From NCBI RefSeq assembly GCF_013366925.1, contig NZ_JAALDK010000001.1, forward strand, positions 2,797,089-2,861,088: a DNA stretch of 64,000 bases. The letters run 5' to 3'. Position 1 is the first letter of the stretch. Every line of letters starts with the position of its first letter. The notes below the pieces were generated by a model, which saw only the letters and a program-made list of their open reading frames with translations, made no database searches and was not told the origin of the DNA. Origin of the DNA: Paraburkholderia youngii (GTDB lineage: Bacteria > Pseudomonadota > Gammaproteobacteria > Burkholderiales > Burkholderiaceae). Below are positions 25,386-34,867 of the stretch, piece by piece. The position numbers and the translations under genes are program-made.

Positions 25386-26135
25386 ATGACTTCGTCACTG
25401 AGCCAGCTTCTTGCCGATGCGCGTCGCAGTCGTATGTTGCTCGATACGTTGCAGCCGGAACAGCAGCCCTCCGATGCCGACGCGGCCTACGCAATCCAGC
25501 ACGAAATCCTGAGCGCGTGCGGCGCGCGAATCGGCGGCTGGAAGATCGGCGCGAAATCGGCGAGCGGACCGATTCAAGGCGCGCCATTGCCCGACACCGA
25601 TCTGCACGCCGATGGCGCGCGTCTGTCGCGCGAAGGTTTCGCGCCGCTCGGGCTCGAACTCGAGGTCGCGTTCCGCTTCGGCCGGCGCTTCGAGCCGTCC
25701 GCGACGCCGTACAGCGAAGACGAAGTGCTCGCGGGCATCGGCTCGATCGGCGCGACCATCGAGCTTGTCGCGAGCCGCTATGCGGAGTGGCCCGCCATCG
25801 ACAAACTCGCGCAGCTCGCGGATCTGCAGAATCACGGCGCGCTGATCGTCGGTGAATTCGCGCGGTATCGGGAGGACTTTCCGTACGTCGCGCCGTCGCT
25901 GAGTTTCGAGTTCAACGGACGCAATGTCGTCGCAACGACGCCCGCGAATCCGGCCGGCGATCCGCGGCGGCTGTTGACGTGGCTCGTCAATCACGCGAGT
26001 GCGCGCGGCATCGCGGTGACCCCGGAGATGGTGATCACCGCCGGTTCGTACACCGGCATGTTCTTTCCGCGCGAGGCAGGCAACGTGGGCGGGCATATCG
26101 AAGGACTCGCGCCGGTGCATCTGACGCTGTACTAG
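25386..26135 (+). CDS. 2-keto-4-pentenoate hydratase/FAH-superfamily protein
   Basis: This 249-residue protein has MhpD-like features: GGWKIGAKS near residue 42, the acidic metal-site segment LGLELEVAFRFGRR (about 81-94) and the C-terminal AGSYTGMFFPREAGNV. Family members hydrate enol forms of 2-keto acids or decarboxylate them, using Mg2+ or Mn2+. It starts 4 bp after the MFS stop. No aromatic ring-cleavage enzyme is nearby, so the role here is likely handling an unsaturated or keto-acid intermediate rather than meta-cleavage. Confidence 0.8.
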   Translation: MTSSLSQLLADARRSRMLLDTLQPEQQPSDADAAYAIQHEILSACGARIGGWKIGAKSASGPIQGAPLPDTDLHADGARLSREGFAPLGLELEVAFRFGRRFEPSATPYSEDEVLAGIGSIGATIELVASRYAEWPAIDKLAQLADLQNHGALIVGEFARYREDFPYVAPSLSFEFNGRNVVATTPANPAGDPRRLLTWLVNHASARGIAVTPEMVITAGSYTGMFFPREAGNVGGHIEGLAPVHLTLY

Positions 26136-26182
26136 ATAATTCGAGCCGCGCGGCTCACGCGCGCTCCTCATAGGCCGATGAA

Positions 26183-29100
26183 ATGACGAATCCCACTGCG
26201 GGCTTGCTCGTCAAGCCGATCCATCTGGTCCCTTCCGCCGCGCGCGCCACGAGTCCGCTCGCGCAGCATCTGCGCAAAGCGCTGCGCGGCGACGTGCTGT
26301 TCGATCTCGCGAGCCGCGGCCGCTACGCGACCGACGCGTCGATCTATCAGATCAAGCCGGTCGGCGTCGTGGTACCGCGCGATCAGGACGACCTGCGCGT
26401 CGCGCTCGAGATTGCGCGCAGCGAGAAAGTACCGCTGCTCGCGCGCGGCGCGGGCACGAGCCAGTGCGGGCAGACGGTCGGCGAAGCGCTGGTGGTCGAT
26501 ACGAGCAAGTGGCTCAACAACATCGTCGCGTTCGATGCCGACGCGCGCACCGTGACGGTCGAGCCCGGCGTCGTGCTCGATCATCTGAATGCGTGGCTGA
26601 AGCCGCATGGACTCTGGTTCCCGGTCGATGTTTCGACTTCCGCGCAATGCACGATCGGCGGCATGGCGGGCAACAACTCGTGCGGCTCGCGCTCGATCGA
26701 ATACGGCAACATGGTGCACAACGTCGACGCGATCGACGCGATTCTCGCCGACGGCAGCGAAGCGCGCTTCGCGTCGCTGCGCGAGACGCCGCAAGGCGAG
26801 CGCTTGCAGCAGATCGTCGCGGGAGTCACGCGGATCGCGCAGCGCGAGCGTGATGAAATCGTCGCGCGCGTGCCGAAGGTACTGCGCCGCGTGGCGGGCT
26901 ACAACATCGATCTGTTCGACTGCCAGAACCCGCGCGCCTATACCGATGACGGCAGCGCGAACCTCGCCCATCTGCTGGTCGGCTCGGAGGGCACGCTCGC
27001 GTTCAGCCGGCAGATCACGCTGAAGCTCGCGGCGCTGCCCGCGCACAAGGCGCTTGGCGTGGTCAACTTTCCGACCTTCCGGCAATCGATGGCGCTCACG
27101 CAGCACATCGTCAAGCTGAAGCCGGTCGCGGTCGAACTGGTCGATTGCACGATGATCGATCTCGCGTTGAGCAATCCCGCGTTTCGTCCGGTGATCGAGA
27201 AGGCGCTGGTCGGTGAGCCGCAGGCGATTCTGCTCGTCGAGTTCGCGGGCGAGGATCGCGACGCGCAGCTAGCGTCGCTGAAGCAGCTCACCGAGTTGAT
27301 GGGCGAGCTGGGCCTGCCCGATTCGGTCGTCGAGATGCCGGACGCGAATGCGCAGAAAGCCCTGTGGGAAGTGCGCAAGGCCGGGCTCAACATCATGATG
27401 AGCATGAAGGGCGACGGCAAGCCGGTATCCTTCATCGAAGACTGCGCGGTGCCGCTCGAACATCTGGCCGACTACACGAGCCGCCTGACCGACGTGTTTC
27501 ATCGCCACGGCACCGAAGGCACCTGGTACGCGCATGCGAGCGTCGGCACGCTGCATGTGCGGCCGATTCTCGACATGCGCCGCGACGGCGCGACGAAGAT
27601 GCGCGCGATCGCCGAGGAAGCGGCCGCGCTCGTGCGCGAGTACAAGGGCGCGTATTCCGGCGAGCATGGCGACGGTCTGTGCCGCGGCGAATGGGTCGCG
27701 TGGCAATACGGGCCACGGCTTAACGAGGCGTTCAGCGAGATCAAGGCGCTGTTCGATCCAGACAATCGCTTCAATCCCGACAAGATCGTGCGTCCGCCGA
27801 AGATGGACGACGCGCGCAATTTCCGCTTTGCGCCCGGCTATCGCGAACAGCGCATCGAAACGATGCTCGACTGGTCGACGTGGAACGTGAAGCGCGATCC
27901 GCTGACGGGAGAAGAAAGTGCGCCGGGCAGCGGCGACGATCTGAGCGGCGGCCTCGCGAAAGCGGTCGAGATGTGCAACAACAACGGCCACTGTCGCAAG
28001 TTCGACGCGGGCACGATGTGCCCGAGTTATCGTGTGACGAAGGACGAGCAGCATCTGACGCGCGGGCGGGCCAACACGTTGCGGCTCGCGATTTCGGGCC
28101 AGCTCGGCGAAAGCGGACTCGCGAGCGATGACGTGAAGGAAACGCTCGACCTGTGCGTGTCGTGCAAGGGTTGCAAGCGCGATTGCCCGACTGGCGTCGA
28201 CATGGCGAAGTTCAAGATCGAGGCGCGGGCGGCGCGCGCCAAGACGCATGGGTTGCGGCTGCGCGACCGACTCGTCGCGTTCATGCCGCGCTACGCCGGC
28301 GCGGCGAGCCGCATGCCGGGATTGATGGCGCTCGCGGACAACGTTCCGGTGTTGTCGGCGTGGTTCAAGCGTTCGCTCGGATTTGCGACCGAGCGAAGTC
28401 TGCCGCGGTTCAAGAGGGCGTTTCTCGCCGATGCGGTGTCGGCGAGGCCTGCACGCGACACTGAGCAAGCGTCCACGCTGAAAGAAGTTTTGCTGTTCGT
28501 CGACACCTTCAACAACCACCTCGAACCCGACAACGCGCGTGCCGCACAACAGGTGCTCGAAGCCGCGGGCTACAGGGTCCACTTCAACGCACGCCCGGGC
28601 GAGCGTCCCGTGTGTTGCGGCCGCACGTTTCTCGCGGCGGGTCTCGTCGATGAAGCGAAACAGGAAGCGCGGCGCATGCTCGAACTCTTCAGGCCGTTCG
28701 TCGAACGCGGCGTGCCGGTGGTAGGGCTGGAGCCATCGTGTCTGCTGTCGTTGCGCGACGAATTCCTGCAGTACGGTTTCGGCGACGAAGCGCAGCGCCT
28801 CGCGCAGCACGCGTTTCTATTCGAGGAATTCCTCGTGCGCGAAGAAAAGGCCGGACGTTTGGAGCTCAAATTGAAACCGCTGCCAATGCGGCAGGCGCTC
28901 GTGCACGGCCACTGCCATCAGAAGGCGTTCGATGCATTCACGCCGGTGCAGACCGTGCTGAAGTGGATTCCCGAATTTAAGGTATCGACGGTCGAATCGT
29001 CGTGCTGCGGTATGGCCGGCAGCTTCGGCTATGAAGCGGAGCATTACGCGACCTCGCAGGCGATGGCGGAGTTGTCGCTGCTACCCGCGGTGCGCAAGCT

Positions 29101-29215
29101 CGACGCCGCCACGGTGATGGTCGCCGATGGCACCAGCTGCCGGCATCAGATTCACGATGGCGCGGGCGTCGACGCGATCCACGTCGCGCGCGTGCTGGCG
29201 ATGGCGCTGCAATGA
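26183..29215 (+). CDS. FAD-linked 2-hydroxyacid dehydrogenase with [4Fe-4S]/CCG domains (GlcD-GlcF fusion type)
   Basis: This 1010-residue protein joins an FAD-binding type 4 domain (LLARGAGTSQCGQTVGEAL), a FAD-oxidase C domain, a two-cluster ferredoxin segment (CNNNGHCRKFDAGTMCPSYR; CVSCKGCKRDCPTG) and two C-terminal CCG repeats (CCGRTFLAAG; CCGMAGSFGYE). It matches the D-lactate/D-2-hydroxyglutarate/glycolate oxidoreductases that feed electrons to quinone or flavodoxin. GlcD and GlcF are usually separate subunits. It is the last gene of the GntR-controlled cluster, so the pathway probably produces or consumes a 2-hydroxy acid. Confidence 0.9.
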   Translation: MTNPTAGLLVKPIHLVPSAARATSPLAQHLRKALRGDVLFDLASRGRYATDASIYQIKPVGVVVPRDQDDLRVALEIARSEKVPLLARGAGTSQCGQTVGEALVVDTSKWLNNIVAFDADARTVTVEPGVVLDHLNAWLKPHGLWFPVDVSTSAQCTIGGMAGNNSCGSRSIEYGNMVHNVDAIDAILADGSEARFASLRETPQGERLQQIVAGVTRIAQRERDEIVARVPKVLRRVAGYNIDLFDCQNPRAYTDDGSANLAHLLVGSEGTLAFSRQITLKLAALPAHKALGVVNFPTFRQSMALTQHIVKLKPVAVELVDCTMIDLALSNPAFRPVIEKALVGEPQAILLVEFAGEDRDAQLASLKQLTELMGELGLPDSVVEMPDANAQKALWEVRKAGLNIMMSMKGDGKPVSFIEDCAVPLEHLADYTSRLTDVFHRHGTEGTWYAHASVGTLHVRPILDMRRDGATKMRAIAEEAAALVREYKGAYSGEHGDGLCRGEWVAWQYGPRLNEAFSEIKALFDPDNRFNPDKIVRPPKMDDARNFRFAPGYREQRIETMLDWSTWNVKRDPLTGEESAPGSGDDLSGGLAKAVEMCNNNGHCRKFDAGTMCPSYRVTKDEQHLTRGRANTLRLAISGQLGESGLASDDVKETLDLCVSCKGCKRDCPTGVDMAKFKIEARAARAKTHGLRLRDRLVAFMPRYAGAASRMPGLMALADNVPVLSAWFKRSLGFATERSLPRFKRAFLADAVSARPARDTEQASTLKEVLLFVDTFNNHLEPDNARAAQQVLEAAGYRVHFNARPGERPVCCGRTFLAAGLVDEAKQEARRMLELFRPFVERGVPVVGLEPSCLLSLRDEFLQYGFGDEAQRLAQHAFLFEEFLVREEKAGRLELKLKPLPMRQALVHGHCHQKAFDAFTPVQTVLKWIPEFKVSTVESSCCGMAGSFGYEAEHYATSQAMAELSLLPAVRKLDAATVMVADGTSCRHQIHDGAGVDAIHVARVLAMALQ

Positions 29216-29253
29216 CGCGGAGCTAACCGGAAAGCGAAACTCGAACGCGAGAC

Positions 29254-30171
29254 TCAAACGCCGATAGCCTGCCGGAACCCGCTCGGCGTCACCCCGACAG
29301 CCTCGCGAAACCGGTGGCTAAAGTGACTTGCGTTCGCATAGCCGCATTGCGAGGCGATCTGCGCAAGCGGCAACGTCGTCGTGCGCAGCAGCGTGCGCGC
29401 GCGATCGAGCCGTTGCCGCGCGATCCAGGCGGCCGGCGGCAACCCGAACGACTCGCGAAACATCCGCGCGAGATGAAACTCCGACAGCGCCGCGACACCG
29501 GACAACTCACCGAGCGTCAACGGCTGCGCGAGACGACTGTCGATATAGTCGCGCAGGCGGCGCCGCGTCGCGGCCGACAGCCCGCCCTTCAGCGCCACGT
29601 TCGCGCGCCGCACGCCTTGTCCGTGCAACAGCAGGCTCAGCACTTCGTGCGCGGTCTCGTTGGTGCGCAGCAGGCCGTCGGGACTTTCCCACTCCTCGTC
29701 GACGAGCGCCTGGCACAGACTCGCAATGCCCGGGTCTTCGAAATAGGTCCGATCGGCGAGCGTCAATTCGCGCGGCTCGCGGTCGAGCTCCTGTACCGCG
29801 CGTCGCGTGAAGTGCTCGGGCAGGAAGTACAGGTGCATGAAGTGCATATGGCCGCGCACCCACCAGCGCGATTCGTGATCTCCGGGCAGTGCGCACAGCC
29901 GCGACGGCGCGCCGTAGTGGCCCGGCATTTTCTGGCGCTCGGTGCGATAGCCGCCGTCCAGATAGCACGACAGCGTGTGATGGCCGGGCCGCTCGTAGAT
30001 GGTCTCGGCTTCCTTCGTGTCGCGGGTCCATAGCGCGATCGCGAGTCCGTCGCCGAGCCACGCGAAGCGGTCCAGATGCGCATTCGCACTGGCGAGCGTG
30101 TGACAGACCGACTGCAGGCCAAAAGGCATGCCGGCGGCGGCTATCACGGGGGCGGACGGGCTGGTGGTCAC
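29254..30171 (-). CDS. AraC-family transcriptional regulator
   Basis: This 305-residue regulator has a cupin-type N-terminal half (about 30-150) and the C-terminal double HTH (LTLGELSGVAALSEFHLARM; LPLAQIASQCGYANASHFSH; FREAVGVTPSGFR). It is divergent from the EamA exporter with 192 bp between, which suggests it controls that gene. It is convergent with the dehydrogenase cluster, from which it is separated by 38 bp. Confidence 0.87.
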   Translation of the reverse strand: MTTSPSAPVIAAAGMPFGLQSVCHTLASANAHLDRFAWLGDGLAIALWTRDTKEAETIYERPGHHTLSCYLDGGYRTERQKMPGHYGAPSRLCALPGDHESRWWVRGHMHFMHLYFLPEHFTRRAVQELDREPRELTLADRTYFEDPGIASLCQALVDEEWESPDGLLRTNETAHEVLSLLLHGQGVRRANVALKGGLSAATRRRLRDYIDSRLAQPLTLGELSGVAALSEFHLARMFRESFGLPPAAWIARQRLDRARTLLRTTTLPLAQIASQCGYANASHFSHRFREAVGVTPSGFRQAIGV

Positions 30172-30363
30172 GGCGGCGAGCGGAGGTTTTCCGGTGATGC
30201 GTAGGGTTGAGCGGCCAGTATACGGCGCGGCCAGTCTGGCCGCTCATTGCCACGAAAAAGTGCGCAATTTTGGACAATTGCGGGCGGCGGCGCGGTTGCA
30301 TAGTCGAACTATGGTCAATGCTGCGCGTTATGGCAGCCTTTCATTGCAGTCCGAGGCCCGACC

Positions 30364-31266
30364 ATGAATCTTTTGCTTTATGCCGTCACCGTGCTGATCT
30401 GGGGCACCACGTGGATCGCGATCAAATGGCAACTCGGCGCGGTACCGCCGCCGGTATCGATTGCATGGCGTTTCTGGATCGCCGCGCTGCTGCTGTTCGC
30501 GCTGCTGCGCATCATGCGCCGGCCGATCTGGCCGCCGCTCGGCGCCTGGCGCTACCTCGCCGCGCAGGGCCTCGCGCTGTTCTGCCTGAATTTCCTGTGC
30601 TTCTACTACGCCGAACAGATCGTGCCGAGCGGGCTCGTCGCGGTGGTGTTCTCGACCGCGCCGCTGCTGAACTCGATCAACGGACGGCTGTTCATGGGCA
30701 GGCCGCTGCAGCCGAGTGCGATTGCGGGCGCATTGCTCGGGCTCGTCGGCATCGTCTGTCTGTTCATGCAGCAGATGGCCGGGCATCTCGGCGATCACAC
30801 CGCGTGGCTCGGACTCGGCGTCGCGTTTCTCGGCACGCTGTGCTTCTCGGCCGGCAACCTGCTGTCGAGCCGCATGCAGTCGATGGGCCTGCATCCGTTC
30901 GCGACGAATAGCTGGGCGATGCTGATCGGCGCGGCTGTCCTGACGCTCGGTAGTCTGTTCGCCGGCTATTCGTTCGCGGTTGAACCGTCGGCGCGCTATC
31001 TTGGCGCGCTCGCGTATCTCGCGGTGTTCGGCTCGGTGATCGGCTTTACGGCGTACCTGATGCTGGTCGGCCGCATGGGCCCGGAGCGCGCCGCCTACTG
31101 CACGGTGCTGTTTCCGATCGTCGCGCTCGCGGCGTCCACGCTGTTCGAGAGTTACCGCTGGTCAGTGCTCGCGGTGGTTGGTCTGCTGCTCGTGCTGGCC
31201 GGCAATCTGGTCGCTTTCGATCTGACGCGACGGATCTTCGTGCGTCGCCGGGCGGCGCGAACCTGA
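30364..31266 (+). CDS. EamA/DMT-family transporter
   Basis: This 300-residue protein has ten hydrophobic segments in two EamA repeats (LIWGTTWIAIKWQLG near residue 11; LVAVVFSTAPLLN in the first, YLMLVGRMGPERAAY in the second). Family members export amino acids, metabolites or toxic compounds. It starts 192 bp from the AraC gene on the other strand and has no other operon partner. The AraC neighbour makes an inducible efflux role plausible, but the substrate is unknown. Confidence 0.85.
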   Translation: MNLLLYAVTVLIWGTTWIAIKWQLGAVPPPVSIAWRFWIAALLLFALLRIMRRPIWPPLGAWRYLAAQGLALFCLNFLCFYYAEQIVPSGLVAVVFSTAPLLNSINGRLFMGRPLQPSAIAGALLGLVGIVCLFMQQMAGHLGDHTAWLGLGVAFLGTLCFSAGNLLSSRMQSMGLHPFATNSWAMLIGAAVLTLGSLFAGYSFAVEPSARYLGALAYLAVFGSVIGFTAYLMLVGRMGPERAAYCTVLFPIVALAASTLFESYRWSVLAVVGLLLVLAGNLVAFDLTRRIFVRRRAART

Positions 31267-31280
31267 TGCGCATCGCGCTC

Positions 31281-31346
31281 GAGGTGAGGATTTGCAGGAG
31301 CAGAAAAAGCGCCTGAATCTCCGGCCGGTGAGCTTTTACGGGAACC
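31281..31346 (+). repeat. Dispersed ~20-bp repeat, two copies
   Basis: Copies at 31281-31301 (GAGGTGAGGATTTGCAGGAGC) and 31326-31346 (GGTGAGCTTTTACGGGAACC), the second degenerate, lie just after the EamA stop. The remainder of the gap (31347-31594) is unusually AT-rich for this genome and shows no gene. Confidence 0.65.
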
Positions 31347-31594
31347 GGTTTTTACCGGATTCGTGAAGTAAAGATTTTGTTGGAAACGTAAATCGATGCA
31401 AATGGAATGGAATGGGATGTGGCGGCATTCAATTATCATTTTTGATCAATAAGTTTGCTATTTTTATGTGCGAGGATAAAACGCCAACTCTGATGTACGC
31501 GCATCGTGACTCTGCCGGCAACGATGCGCGTACAGGCGAAGCACGCCGGTCTGCCTTACCGTGCGTGCTTCGCGCCTAGCAAGGATCGACGGCC

Positions 31595-33778
31595 GTGAAG
31601 CTTTTGCCCCGTCTTGGCCTGGCCGTGGTTCTAATCCATAGGCTGATTTCCCCGAATGTCTCCGCCCAATCCCAATTGAATTACACGACTTCATGGATCG
31701 GTAATAGTTTCGGATTTGGCGACGGCAAATGGATGCAGCAGGATATTCAGGCCATTAGCGTCGATGCCAATGGCACCGTTTATACGAATGCGCCGTGGGA
31801 CGAAAGCGGCAGCGAAATCGCCGCCTATCGCGCGGGCGACAAGCTCGCGGTCGCCGGTTCGACGCACGGCTGGGGCGCGGCCGGCGGCGACGCGGTGGCG
31901 GTGAATCACACGTACCTGTACGCGGCGATGTCGATCGGCAACGAAAGCAATGCGCTGGTCGGCGCCGACTATCCGCCGGCGAATCAGACCTGGTACGGCA
32001 TCACGCGACGCACGCTCGCGAATCTCGCGGACGGCGCGCCGTTTTCCGGCGGCATCGGCAATAGCGCGAACGCGACGAAGAACAGTTTCGTCGCGGTACA
32101 AACGGTGAAGACCGGCATCGACGCGGGCATTCGCGGCCTCGCCGCGACAGACAGCGAGGTCTATGTGGCCGACACGTACGGCAACCGGATCGTCGTGTAC
32201 GACGCGCAATCCATGCAGCCGCTGCGATCGTGGAGCGTCGCATCGCCCGCGCGCATCGCGATCGACACCGACTCGACGCTGTGGATCATCAGCGGCTTCG
32301 GCACAGGCAGCCTGAGCGTCCTGCACTACCGCGCCGACGGCACCGCGCTCGCCGGTCCATTGGCGCTGCCCTCCGGCACCGTGCCGACCGACCTCACGGT
32401 CACGCCATCCGGCCAGCTGCTGGTCGCCGACAACGGCGTTTCGCAGCAGATTCTCGTGTTCAACAAAGGCGGGGGCGGCCAGATGCACGGCGGCACGTCG
32501 ATCGGCACGCGCAATGGCATCTTCCATCCGGTGCGCGGCGTGCCCGGTGACACGCGTTTCAACGGCATCACCGGCATCGGCGTCGATGCGGCCGGCAATC
32601 TGTACGTCGCGCAAAACGGCGAAGGACCGCGCGCGCTGGGCTCGGCATCGGTCGGGCAAGGCGCGGTGCTGGAGAGTTACGTGTACGGCACGCGCGTGCT
32701 CAACTGGCGGCTCTACGGCCTGAGCTTCGTCGATAGCGGCGCGTTCGATCCGGCCACACCCGCTTCGATCTACACGGGCTCGAAGCGCTTCACGCTCGAT
32801 TACCGGCAGCCGGTCGGCCACGAATGGTCATATGCGGCGTTCACGCTCGATCGCTTCGATTACCCCGACGACCCCGCGTTTCACCAGCCGCGCGGCGTGC
32901 GCGGCGAACCGATGGTGCGCAGATTCAAAGGCCAGCGTTTTCTCTATACGCTCGATCCGGGCGCGCACTACCTGAACGTCTATCGCTTCGATGCCGCGCA
33001 TGGTGAGATCGCGATTCCGTCGGGGATGCTCGCGCAGAATCCGCTGCCGGGCAGTTGGCCCGCCGCGCAACCAACTTACGGCGAATGGTTGTGGCGCGAT
33101 AGCAATGGCAATGGCACCGTCGACGCGAGCGAGATCAACGGCAATCCGTCGACCGGCAGCACGGTCGGCAACGGCTTCTGGTGGGTCGACGATCCCGGCA
33201 ACGTGTGGCTCGCCACGCCATTGAGCGGCGTGCGCGAGATGCCGCTGCAAGGTCTCGACTCCGCCGGCAATCCGATCTACACGTACGCGAGTGCGAAGCT
33301 GTTCGCGATGCCCGCGCCGTTCACGCGGCTCGCGCGGCTCGTCTACGTCGCAGCGACCGACACGATGTATCTGTCCGGTTTCACGAGCGCGATTCCGTGG
33401 GACCCGACGCACTGGAAGGAAGCGGGCCCGATGCTTGCGCGCTACGACAACTGGAGCAGCGGCACGCCGACCCTGACTTACACGGTCTCGCTGCCGTGGA
33501 ACACGCAAAGCGATCCGCAGACCACCACGGTCGGCGTCGCGGTGGCGGGCAACTATATCTTCGTCGCCGAGCTGTACACCGATCGCATCGACGTCTACGA
33601 CGCGCGCAACGGCACGGCGGTCGGTTACATGACGCCGGGCGCGAGCGTCGGCGGCACGAGCGGCTGGGTCGACGTGTATCTCGGCATCAGCGCGGTGCAG
33701 CGCGATAACGGCGAGTACGTGGTGCTGGTCGAAGACGACGCGCGCGCGAAGCTGCTGATGTATCGCTGGACGCCTTAA
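31595..33778 (+). CDS. Secreted NHL/beta-propeller-like protein with an EF-hand-type loop
   Basis: This 727-residue protein begins with a GTG start (AAGGA 9 bp upstream) and a signal peptide ending near SAQS. It has repeated propeller-like strands (VYTNAPWDESG; LYVAQNGEGPRA; IFVAELYTDRIDVYDARNG) with several NHL-style YVADTYGNRIVVYDA blocks. At about residues 501-512 the sequence DSNGNGTVDASE matches an EF-hand/dockerin Ca2+-binding loop. It is probably periplasmic or extracellular. I cannot assign an activity; the gene stands alone, with no obvious export or surface-anchor partner. Confidence 0.75.
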   Translation: MKLLPRLGLAVVLIHRLISPNVSAQSQLNYTTSWIGNSFGFGDGKWMQQDIQAISVDANGTVYTNAPWDESGSEIAAYRAGDKLAVAGSTHGWGAAGGDAVAVNHTYLYAAMSIGNESNALVGADYPPANQTWYGITRRTLANLADGAPFSGGIGNSANATKNSFVAVQTVKTGIDAGIRGLAATDSEVYVADTYGNRIVVYDAQSMQPLRSWSVASPARIAIDTDSTLWIISGFGTGSLSVLHYRADGTALAGPLALPSGTVPTDLTVTPSGQLLVADNGVSQQILVFNKGGGGQMHGGTSIGTRNGIFHPVRGVPGDTRFNGITGIGVDAAGNLYVAQNGEGPRALGSASVGQGAVLESYVYGTRVLNWRLYGLSFVDSGAFDPATPASIYTGSKRFTLDYRQPVGHEWSYAAFTLDRFDYPDDPAFHQPRGVRGEPMVRRFKGQRFLYTLDPGAHYLNVYRFDAAHGEIAIPSGMLAQNPLPGSWPAAQPTYGEWLWRDSNGNGTVDASEINGNPSTGSTVGNGFWWVDDPGNVWLATPLSGVREMPLQGLDSAGNPIYTYASAKLFAMPAPFTRLARLVYVAATDTMYLSGFTSAIPWDPTHWKEAGPMLARYDNWSSGTPTLTYTVSLPWNTQSDPQTTTVGVAVAGNYIFVAELYTDRIDVYDARNGTAVGYMTPGASVGGTSGWVDVYLGISAVQRDNGEYVVLVEDDARAKLLMYRWTP

Positions 33779-33872
33779 CGTGGATCGCCGTCGCGCCGAA
33801 CACGAATAGACGGCGGCGCACGATCGGTATATAACAACTTTACCGATGCACTTAAAGGAGTGGTGTTCGATC

Positions 33873-34130
33873 ATGACGCAAGACGTTCCTCCCAAGCCGC
33901 CCTCCGACGATCGTCCGGAGATCGAGCAGCTCGACGCGGCGCTCAGTCACGTCGATCAGCAGATGTCGTCAGGTGGCATTGCGTCGGGCGCGGCGAAAGG
34001 CATTGTGTACAGTCTGATCGAAACGCTCGGCGCGCTGGTCGGTGATCCCGATCTGCCGGAGCACGCGCGTTCGGGGTATGAAGGACTGCTGGAGGCCGCG
34101 CGCGAGCTGCGCGCGAAGCTGGAGCGCTGA
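33873..34130 (+). CDS. 85-aa conserved-looking hypothetical protein
   Basis: This small acidic protein (MTQDVPPKPPSDDRPEIEQL start; LYSLIE, ALVGDPDLPEHARSGYEGLL toward the end) has a proline-rich N-terminus and an amphipathic, probably helical C-terminal half. AAAGGAG sits 12 bp before the ATG at 33873; an in-frame start at 33846 would place that site inside the gene. It is followed by a clear terminator hairpin. I do not recognise a family or role. Confidence 0.6.
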   Translation: MTQDVPPKPPSDDRPEIEQLDAALSHVDQQMSSGGIASGAAKGIVYSLIETLGALVGDPDLPEHARSGYEGLLEAARELRAKLER

Positions 34131-34191
34131 GCGGACCGCTGAACCGACGGGTCCGCTTCGGCGCAGCCATCGGGCTGTCTGTGCTACAAAG

Positions 34192-34223
34192 GCGCACTGT
34201 GTAACTCACCGTGCGCTTTTTTT
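34192..34223 (+). terminator. Rho-independent terminator touching the LysE start codon
   Basis: GCGCAC (34192-34197) pairs with GTGCGC (34211-34216) and is followed by seven T residues (34217-34223). The next base is the A of the LysE-family ATG, so there is no room for a ribosome-binding site. Confidence 0.75.
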
Positions 34224-34823
34224 ATGCTCTCTGCGACCGAGATCGCGTTGCTGGCCACCGGCATCATCGTGGTACTGGTGACGCCCGGGCCCACCAACAC
34301 GCTACTGGCGGCGGCCGGTTTGCGCGCCGGTTTGCGCCGCGCGCTGCCGCTGATCGCCGCCGAACTGGCGGGCTATCTGGTGTCGATCTCCGCGTGGGGA
34401 CGCTTCTTCGCGCACGCGGCGCAGGCGTGGCCGTGGCTGCCGTCGCTGCTGCGCGTGGCCGCGAGCGTGTATATCGCGTGGCTTGCGTTCGATATGTGGC
34501 GCGCGGCGGTGGCACTGCCCGGCTCGACGCAACGCGCTGGCAACGTGCGCGCGCTGTTCGTCGCGACCTTGCTCAATCCGAAAGGGCTGTTGTTCGGCGG
34601 CACGATCTTTCCGGCCGCCGCGTTCATGCACTTGCCCGCTTATCTGCTCACGATGGCGATGTTCGCGTGCCTCGCCGCGCCGATCGCACTCGCGTGGATC
34701 GCGTTCGGCGCAGCGCTCGGCAGAGGCCGACTCGGTTGGCTCGAACCGGCGAGGGTGCAGCGCGGCGCGTCGATCGTGCTCGGCGTGTTCTCGGTGTCGC
34801 TCGCGTGGGCCGCGTTGCACTGA
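34224..34823 (+). CDS. LysE/RhtB-family amino-acid exporter
   Basis: This 199-residue protein has six hydrophobic segments and the family's VTPGPTNTLLAA motif at the start; the first helix needs the given ATG. Family members export lysine, homoserine, threonine or related compounds. Its start codon directly follows a terminator T-run, so it has no Shine-Dalgarno site. It may be leaderless or expressed by read-through of that hairpin. Confidence 0.82.
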   Translation: MLSATEIALLATGIIVVLVTPGPTNTLLAAAGLRAGLRRALPLIAAELAGYLVSISAWGRFFAHAAQAWPWLPSLLRVAASVYIAWLAFDMWRAAVALPGSTQRAGNVRALFVATLLNPKGLLFGGTIFPAAAFMHLPAYLLTMAMFACLAAPIALAWIAFGAALGRGRLGWLEPARVQRGASIVLGVFSVSLAWAALH

Positions 34824-34867
34824 AGACGGATGCGGTAAAGACGATGCGCTAAAGACCGCACCGAGAC

